A stretch of DNA of 64,000 bases. Origin: Bacteroides sp. UBA7333. Lineage in GTDB: Bacteria; Bacteroidota; Bacteroidia; Bacteroidales; Bacteroidaceae. Both the position numbers and the translations under genes were made by a program. The notes below the pieces were generated by a model that was not told the DNA's origin, ran no database searches, and saw only the letters and a program-made list of their open reading frames with translations. This document shows positions 60,383-64,000 of the stretch, piece after piece. The DNA lies in NCBI GenBank assembly GCA_002471195.1, contig DKPN01000027.1, forward strand, positions 34,495 through 98,494, read 5' to 3'. Within the stretch, counting starts at the first letter, position 1, and every line of letters begins with the position of its first letter.

Positions 60383-61135
60383 TTACTTTCCTTTGTTTGT
60401 CTCCTTGATAAACATTTCTAAAGCTGCTGTCATAGAAGGAGCTTTCACTGTTGGAGCCTCCAGATCTAAACGCAACCCGGCATCGCGCACCGCTTGTGCA
60501 GTGGTTGTACCAAATGTACCAATTCTAATATCTTTCTGATCAAAATTCGGAAAATTCTTTTGCAAAGAAGAAACCCCCGATGGGCTAAAGAAAATCAACA
60601 TATCATAATCGAACTCTTCTTCAGGAGTAAAATCGTTGCTCACAGTGCGATACATCACAACTTCTTGATGCTTGATTTTATTTTTATCTAAAAGATTTTT
60701 TATATCATCATTGTGAACATCAGACACAGGAACCAAGAAGTTTTCTGTTTTATGTTTCAAAATTGAGGGCATCAAATCTTCTACTTTACCAGTGGCGCCG
60801 AAGAAAATTTTACGCTTACGATATTGAACATATTTTTGAATATATAATGCAACTTGCTCAGTTACACAGAAATATTTCATGGTTTCCGGAATATTCACGC
60901 GCATTTCTTCGCATAAATGAAAGAAATGATCGATGGCATGACGGGAAGTAAAGATGACAGCAGTAAATTCAGGTATAGAAACCTTTTGCTGTCTAACTTC
61001 TTTGGCAGACACACTCACGACCTTTATGAAAGGACGAAAATCGATCTTCACCCCATACTTATCTGCAATATCATAGTAAGGGGATTTTTCTGAGGCAGGC
61101 TTGGGCTGCGATACAAGTACCTTCTTTATTTTCAA
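60383..61135 (-). CDS. hemD: Uroporphyrinogen-III synthase
   Basis: HemD closes hydroxymethylbilane to uroporphyrinogen III in heme synthesis. The 250-residue product is of normal length and has weak but recognisable family features such as 'AVIFTSRHAIDHFFHLCEEM', 'LVPVSDVHNDDIKNLLDKNKIKHQEVVMYRTVSND', 'MLIFFSPSGVSSLQKNFP' and 'RIGTFGTTTAQAVRDAGLRLDLEAPTVKAPSM'. It follows the DUF4271 gene by 4 bp. HemD is poorly conserved, so identity rests on the pattern and the conserved neighbourhood in Bacteroidetes (DUF4271, hemD, rnpA, yidD). Confidence 0.88.
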   Translation of the reverse strand: MKIKKVLVSQPKPASEKSPYYDIADKYGVKIDFRPFIKVVSVSAKEVRQQKVSIPEFTAVIFTSRHAIDHFFHLCEEMRVNIPETMKYFCVTEQVALYIQKYVQYRKRKIFFGATGKVEDLMPSILKHKTENFLVPVSDVHNDDIKNLLDKNKIKHQEVVMYRTVSNDFTPEEEFDYDMLIFFSPSGVSSLQKNFPNFDQKDIRIGTFGTTTAQAVRDAGLRLDLEAPTVKAPSMTAALEMFIKETNKGK

Positions 61136-61139
61136 AGTC

Positions 61140-61865
61140 CTAAATTTTTATTATCAACAAATTGTTTAACTCAACTAGTCCCCGGTATAAAATAAAGCCA
61201 GGGATAATTTCAAGGGCACAAAAGTACAAAATTAAAAGCAAAAAGCCACCAAAATTGTTGGAAAAAAGCCTAAGCCACTTATAAAACATCAATATTTTAA
61301 CACATGCGAGCAAAATAAGGCCAAAAACTATCAAAAACACAACGCTAAGATTAAAATAAATGAGCAATAAAACCAGTGGAAACAGTATAAATCCAACCGT
61401 ATAAAGCATCGTTATATAAGATTCCATCCACAAATTTGTCTTGATTTTTTCAAAAAAAACCCACCCTGCAAACAGGTAAAAAAGCCACTTAAAAAGAAGA
61501 TAGCCGACGCAAATTCCAATGTATATCACCAGTAGTAAATTGGGCGATGTTTCGACCATTAATACGGGGTTTACATCGTTAAAATAGTTAAAGAAAAGCA
61601 TTCCTAAAAAAATGCACGTTTGCAATAGCAACAACACAATGAGCCGGATATCAATGGTAGTGCCTCCTGCAAAAAGCGATGATCGCTCTCTTTGAAAAGC
61701 CAAGCTTCGCAATTGCAGCCATATCTGACGTTTTGAACGCGCCAATACAAAAGAGGTAATAAAAAAGCATACCAACAATATGAGCGCCACCAAATCGTCT
61801 TTTTGAGGCGAGTAGGGAGTGGGAATACCTATGATGCCGGTAGTTTGGAGCAAACCTACTATCAT
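61140..61865 (-). CDS. DUF4271 family membrane protein
   Basis: The 241-residue protein has about seven hydrophobic helices and matches the DUF4271 family, found next to hemD in many Bacteroidetes and without a known function. Its start overlaps the LOG gene stop by 4 bp and its stop lies 4 bp before hemD, which indicates tight coupling of the three genes. No catalytic motif is visible. Confidence 0.85.
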   Translation of the reverse strand: MIVGLLQTTGIIGIPTPYSPQKDDLVALILLVCFFITSFVLARSKRQIWLQLRSLAFQRERSSLFAGGTTIDIRLIVLLLLQTCIFLGMLFFNYFNDVNPVLMVETSPNLLLVIYIGICVGYLLFKWLFYLFAGWVFFEKIKTNLWMESYITMLYTVGFILFPLVLLLIYFNLSVVFLIVFGLILLACVKILMFYKWLRLFSNNFGGFLLLILYFCALEIIPGFILYRGLVELNNLLIIKI

Positions 61866-62449
61866 ACAGCAGCAAATTTACGAACCGACTCATCCCAGCG
61901 AGGTGTGCTGTAAACCAAATCGATAGCTTCTTGAGGCGTATGGGCTACTTTCCAAATATCGCCATGCTGTTGGCGCATAAAGTTTTCATCGATTGCTTTC
62001 GAAAGCATTGCGAGTAGCGGATCAAAAAAACCATTGGTATTGAGTATGATAATAGGGTTTAAGTAGAGTCCCAATTGCTTCCAAGTAATAATTTCGAGCA
62101 ACTCTTCGAGTGTACCGCAACCACCGGGAAGGGCTATTACAGCATCGCTCAATTGAGCCATCAAACTTTTACGTTCGTGCATGCTTTCTACCTCTATAAG
62201 TTGAGTTAAGCCGGTGTGATGCCAGTTTTGGTCGACCATAAAACGAGGAATTACGCCCGTAACTTCACCGCCGTTTTCGATCACCGAATCGGCTACAGCG
62301 GTCATTAAACCAAGACTTCCTGCACCATTAACAAGACGTATCTGTTTCTCGGCCATCAGTTTTCCTAACGTATGGGCGGCATCAAAATATACCGGAGCAA
62401 TTTTGGTGCTCGAAGCACTATAAACACAAATAGATTGAATCTGATTCAT
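61862..62449 (-). CDS. LOG family protein (TIGR00730-type), second copy
   Basis: The product of about 195 residues has the LOG signature 'AVIALPGGCGTLEELLEIITW' and 'LVNGAGSLGLMTAVADSVIENGGEVTGVIPRFM', and so should release a base from a nucleoside 5'-monophosphate. The frame opens 21 codons upstream, but the ATG at 62449 gives 'MNQIQSICVYSASSTKIAPVYFDAAHTLG', the normal start, and lies 31 bp after a promoter element. It heads the LOG-DUF4271-hemD group. It is distinct in sequence from the copy at 13517. Confidence 0.9.
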   Translation of the reverse strand: MNQIQSICVYSASSTKIAPVYFDAAHTLGKLMAEKQIRLVNGAGSLGLMTAVADSVIENGGEVTGVIPRFMVDQNWHHTGLTQLIEVESMHERKSLMAQLSDAVIALPGGCGTLEELLEIITWKQLGLYLNPIIILNTNGFFDPLLAMLSKAIDENFMRQQHGDIWKVAHTPQEAIDLVYSTPRWDESVRKFAAV

Positions 62450-62479
62450 ATATGATGGGGTATAAAGGTCAATTTCGTG

Positions 62480-62487
62480 CAAATTTA
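62480..62487 (-). promoter_or_regulatory. Predicted -7 element of the LOG-DUF4271-hemD unit
   Basis: TAAATTTG on the minus strand, matching TAnnTTTG, 31 bp ahead of the ATG. Confidence 0.5.
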
Positions 62488-62519
62488 GGCATTTTTCGAC
62501 AGTTATCTGCACTGAGCCT

Positions 62520-62662
62520 CATATTTGTAGGAGCAATTAACAGACACTCACGAATCGACTTTGAATGAGATAGAAATACAAAAGATCGAAGGCATGGCAA
62601 TGGAAAAACGATTTTAAGAATATGGCAGTAGGAGAGTGCTACATGGCTAATCTACAAATATG
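62520..62662. repeat. Segment bounded by 11-bp inverted repeats
   Basis: CATATTTGTAG (62520-62530) and CTACAAATATG (62652-62662) are exact reverse complements bounding a 143-bp stretch with no gene. It could be a small non-autonomous element or a long hairpin stem; no target duplication is evident in the flanks. Confidence 0.5.
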
Positions 62663-62673
62663 AAGAATAACAC

Positions 62674-62765
62674 GGGGATGTAGTGATGCCTTACATGGGG
62701 ATGTAAAACCATCTTAAATGGGCATGTAGTACAACTCGACATGGGGGTGTAGCTGAAAAAAGATC
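62674..62765. repeat. Four tandem 23-bp units with ACAT-GGGG-ATGT palindromes
   Basis: The cores GGGGATGTA, GGGGATGTA, GGGCATGTA and GGGGGTGTA start at 62674, 62697, 62720 and 62743, exactly 23 bp apart. The second unit contains a perfect TTACAT-GGGG-ATGTAA palindrome. Between the cores the sequences differ. The array lies just downstream of the metK terminator in metK orientation and upstream of the LOG operon. Confidence 0.75.
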
Positions 62766-62804
62766 CGCCCTTTTTACTGTTTGAAAACAGTAAAAGGGCG
62801 GATC
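62762..62804 (-). terminator. Terminator of metK
   Basis: GATCCGCCCTTTT pairs with AAAAGGGCGGATC with one bulge, and ACTG/CAGT extends the stem. On the minus strand six T residues follow. It lies 30 bp after the metK stop. Confidence 0.9.
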
Positions 62805-62833
62805 GTATATAAATAGCTGTAAAGCTACGCTGA

Positions 62834-64000
62834 TTAAATGCCGAATGCAGATTTAACTTGATCTACATAGTCTAGCTTTTCCCAAGTAAACAACTCAACT
62901 TCCATTGTTTTGTCGCCTTCGTAGCGCGACTCAAATTGTTTTGTTACCACTTGTGGTTCGCGACCCATATGTCCGTAAGCCGCAGTTTCACTATAGATAG
63001 GGAAACGAAGTTTTAAACGCTCTTCAATTGCTTTAGGACGCATATCGAATATCTCGTCAATCTTCTTCGCTATTTCACCGTCGCTTAAGCCCACATTGCA
63101 AGTGCCATAAGTATCGACAAAGATGTTGATAGGACGAGCCACACCGATAGCATAAGATACTTGTACCAAAATTTCGTTGGCTACACCGGCAGCAACTAGA
63201 TTTTTAGCAATATGACGCGATGCATAAGCTGCACTACGGTCTACTTTACTTGGGTCTTTGCCCGAGAAAGCACCACCACCGTGAGCACCTTTACCACCGT
63301 AAGTATCAACTATGATTTTACGACCGGTTAAACCTGTATCGCCGTGAGGCCCACCAATTACAAACTTACCGGTAGGGTTGACGTGATACACAATGCTATC
63401 ATTAAACAATGCCAATACAGCAGGGTGCGTGATAGATGCGATGACACGAGGCATCAAAATATTGATAACATCTTGACGAATGACTGCCAACATCTCTTCA
63501 TCGGCTTTCAATTGAGCTTCAGGAGATTCATCGGTAGGTTGAACGAAATCGTCATGTTGTGTAGACACAACAATCGTATCGATACGAACCGGCTTGCGGT
63601 TATCATCGTATTCAATAGTGACTTGACTCTTAGCATCGGGGCGAAGATAGGTCATCTCTTTTCCTTCGCGACGAATATCGGCCAATACTTGTAGTATACG
63701 GTGCGATAGGTCGAGTGAAAGAGGCATATAGTTTTCAGTCTCGTTTGTAGCATAACCAAACATCATTCCTTGGTCGCCGGCTCCTTGATCCATCGGATCT
63801 TGACGCTCTACACCACGGTTGATATCAGGGCTTTGTTCATGTATCGCCGAAACCACTCCACAAGAGTTTCCTTCGAACATGTATTCAGCCTTCGTATAAC
63901 CAATCTTCTTGATAACTTCGCGAGCTACCAATTGCAGGTCGATATACGCTTCGGTTTTCACTTCTCCAGCAATCACTACCTGTCCGGTAGTAACCATTGT
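62834..64000 (-). CDS. metK: S-adenosylmethionine synthetase (5' partial)
   Basis: MetK makes S-adenosylmethionine from methionine and ATP. The frame is open to the right edge of the window, and an ATG at 63997 is internal to the gene ('TMVTTGQVVIAGEVKTEAYIDL'), so the first about 40 residues with the HPDK motif are missing. Present are 'DQGAGDQGMMFGYA', 'GKFVIGGPHGDTGLTGRKIIVDTYGGKGAHGGGAFSGKDPSKVDRSAAY' and 'SYAIGVARPINIFVDTYGT'. It ends in front of a strong terminator. Confidence 0.98.
   Translation of the reverse strand, partial: TMVTTGQVVIAGEVKTEAYIDLQLVAREVIKKIGYTKAEYMFEGNSCGVVSAIHEQSPDINRGVERQDPMDQGAGDQGMMFGYATNETENYMPLSLDLSHRILQVLADIRREGKEMTYLRPDAKSQVTIEYDDNRKPVRIDTIVVSTQHDDFVQPTDESPEAQLKADEEMLAVIRQDVINILMPRVIASITHPAVLALFNDSIVYHVNPTGKFVIGGPHGDTGLTGRKIIVDTYGGKGAHGGGAFSGKDPSKVDRSAAYASRHIAKNLVAAGVANEILVQVSYAIGVARPINIFVDTYGTCNVGLSDGEIAKKIDEIFDMRPKAIEERLKLRFPIYSETAAYGHMGREPQVVTKQFESRYEGDKTMEVELFTWEKLDYVDQVKSAFGI

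Noticed and set aside
62674..62765. Array read as a CRISPR
   Set aside because: The units are too short and imperfect, there are no spacers of regular 30-40 bp and no cas genes.

Overview
The window comes from a member of the Bacteroidetes, most likely order Bacteroidales. The evidence is promoter elements of the TAnnTTTG type ahead of most transcription units, weak Shine-Dalgarno signals, long leader-type signal peptidase genes, families largely confined to this phylum (DUF2851, DUF4271, DUF4348, DUF3836, DUF4861, WbqC, S46 and S9 dipeptidyl peptidases), and two secreted proteins that end in type IX secretion (T9SS) C-terminal sorting domains. The genus cannot be fixed from the sequence; a T9SS-carrying Porphyromonas/Paludibacter/Parabacteroides/Dysgonomonas-like lineage would fit. 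The window is almost entirely chromosomal housekeeping DNA. I see no insertion sequence, prophage, CRISPR array or rRNA operon. The only RNA gene found is a tRNA-Gln.

Layout. 1-6.2 kb: the 3' part of a secreted M6 metalloprotease, then small and mostly minus-strand genes (unknown helical protein, CBM9-like protein, SemiSWEET sugar carrier, a plus-strand tRNA-dihydrouridine synthase, DUF4348, DUF2851). 6.3-10.1 kb: dapB, lepB, a second lepB-like gene that has lost its catalytic residues, and wbqC-like. 10.4-13.4 kb: a T9SS cargo protein facing SIMPL and M16 peptidase genes. 13.5-21.6 kb: one tight seven-gene operon (LOG, SIS sugar isomerase, PfkB kinase, ruvB, flippase, DUF389, S46 dipeptidyl peptidase). 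21.6-28.5 kb: EamA exporter, phosphatase lipoprotein, DEAD-box helicase, AlkD-like repair protein, SpmA/SpmB fusion and ybeY. 28.7-38.8 kb: mnmG, apt, uvrC, dtd, MazG-like, deoC, polyprenyl synthase and polA. 39-50 kb: DUF3836, cysE, a THUMP RNA methyltransferase with a long RGG-like repeat tail, DPP4, purD, a membrane protein, YqaA/DedA, mnmD, a zinc-type binding protein and an ABC ATPase. 50.4-57.3 kb: a second DUF3836, a giant DUF2723 membrane protein, a polysaccharide deacetylase, queG and a DUF4861 lipoprotein interrupted by an in-frame stop. 57.5-64 kb: tRNA-Gln, tyrS, tatD-like, yidD, rnpA, hemD, DUF4271, LOG and the 3' part of metK, all on the minus strand.

How the genes work together: much of the window is information processing (ruvB, uvrC, polA, AlkD; mnmG, mnmD, queG, dus, dtd and tyrS acting on tRNA; ybeY and rnpA on RNA). 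A second theme is envelope and peptide use: two signal peptidases, YidD, T9SS cargo, DPP7-like and DPP4 peptidases, a flippase and a deacetylase. Two near-consensus parS sites, one beside mnmG, suggest that the window lies in the origin-proximal part of the chromosome.

The most unusual signals are the catalytically dead lepB paralogue, the two parS-like sites, two intergenic arrays of short palindromes with exact 22- and 23-bp periods, an intrinsic terminator embedded in the first codons of the gene after purD, a possible pseudoknot leader ahead of the second DUF3836 gene, and the single in-frame stop in the DUF4861 gene.
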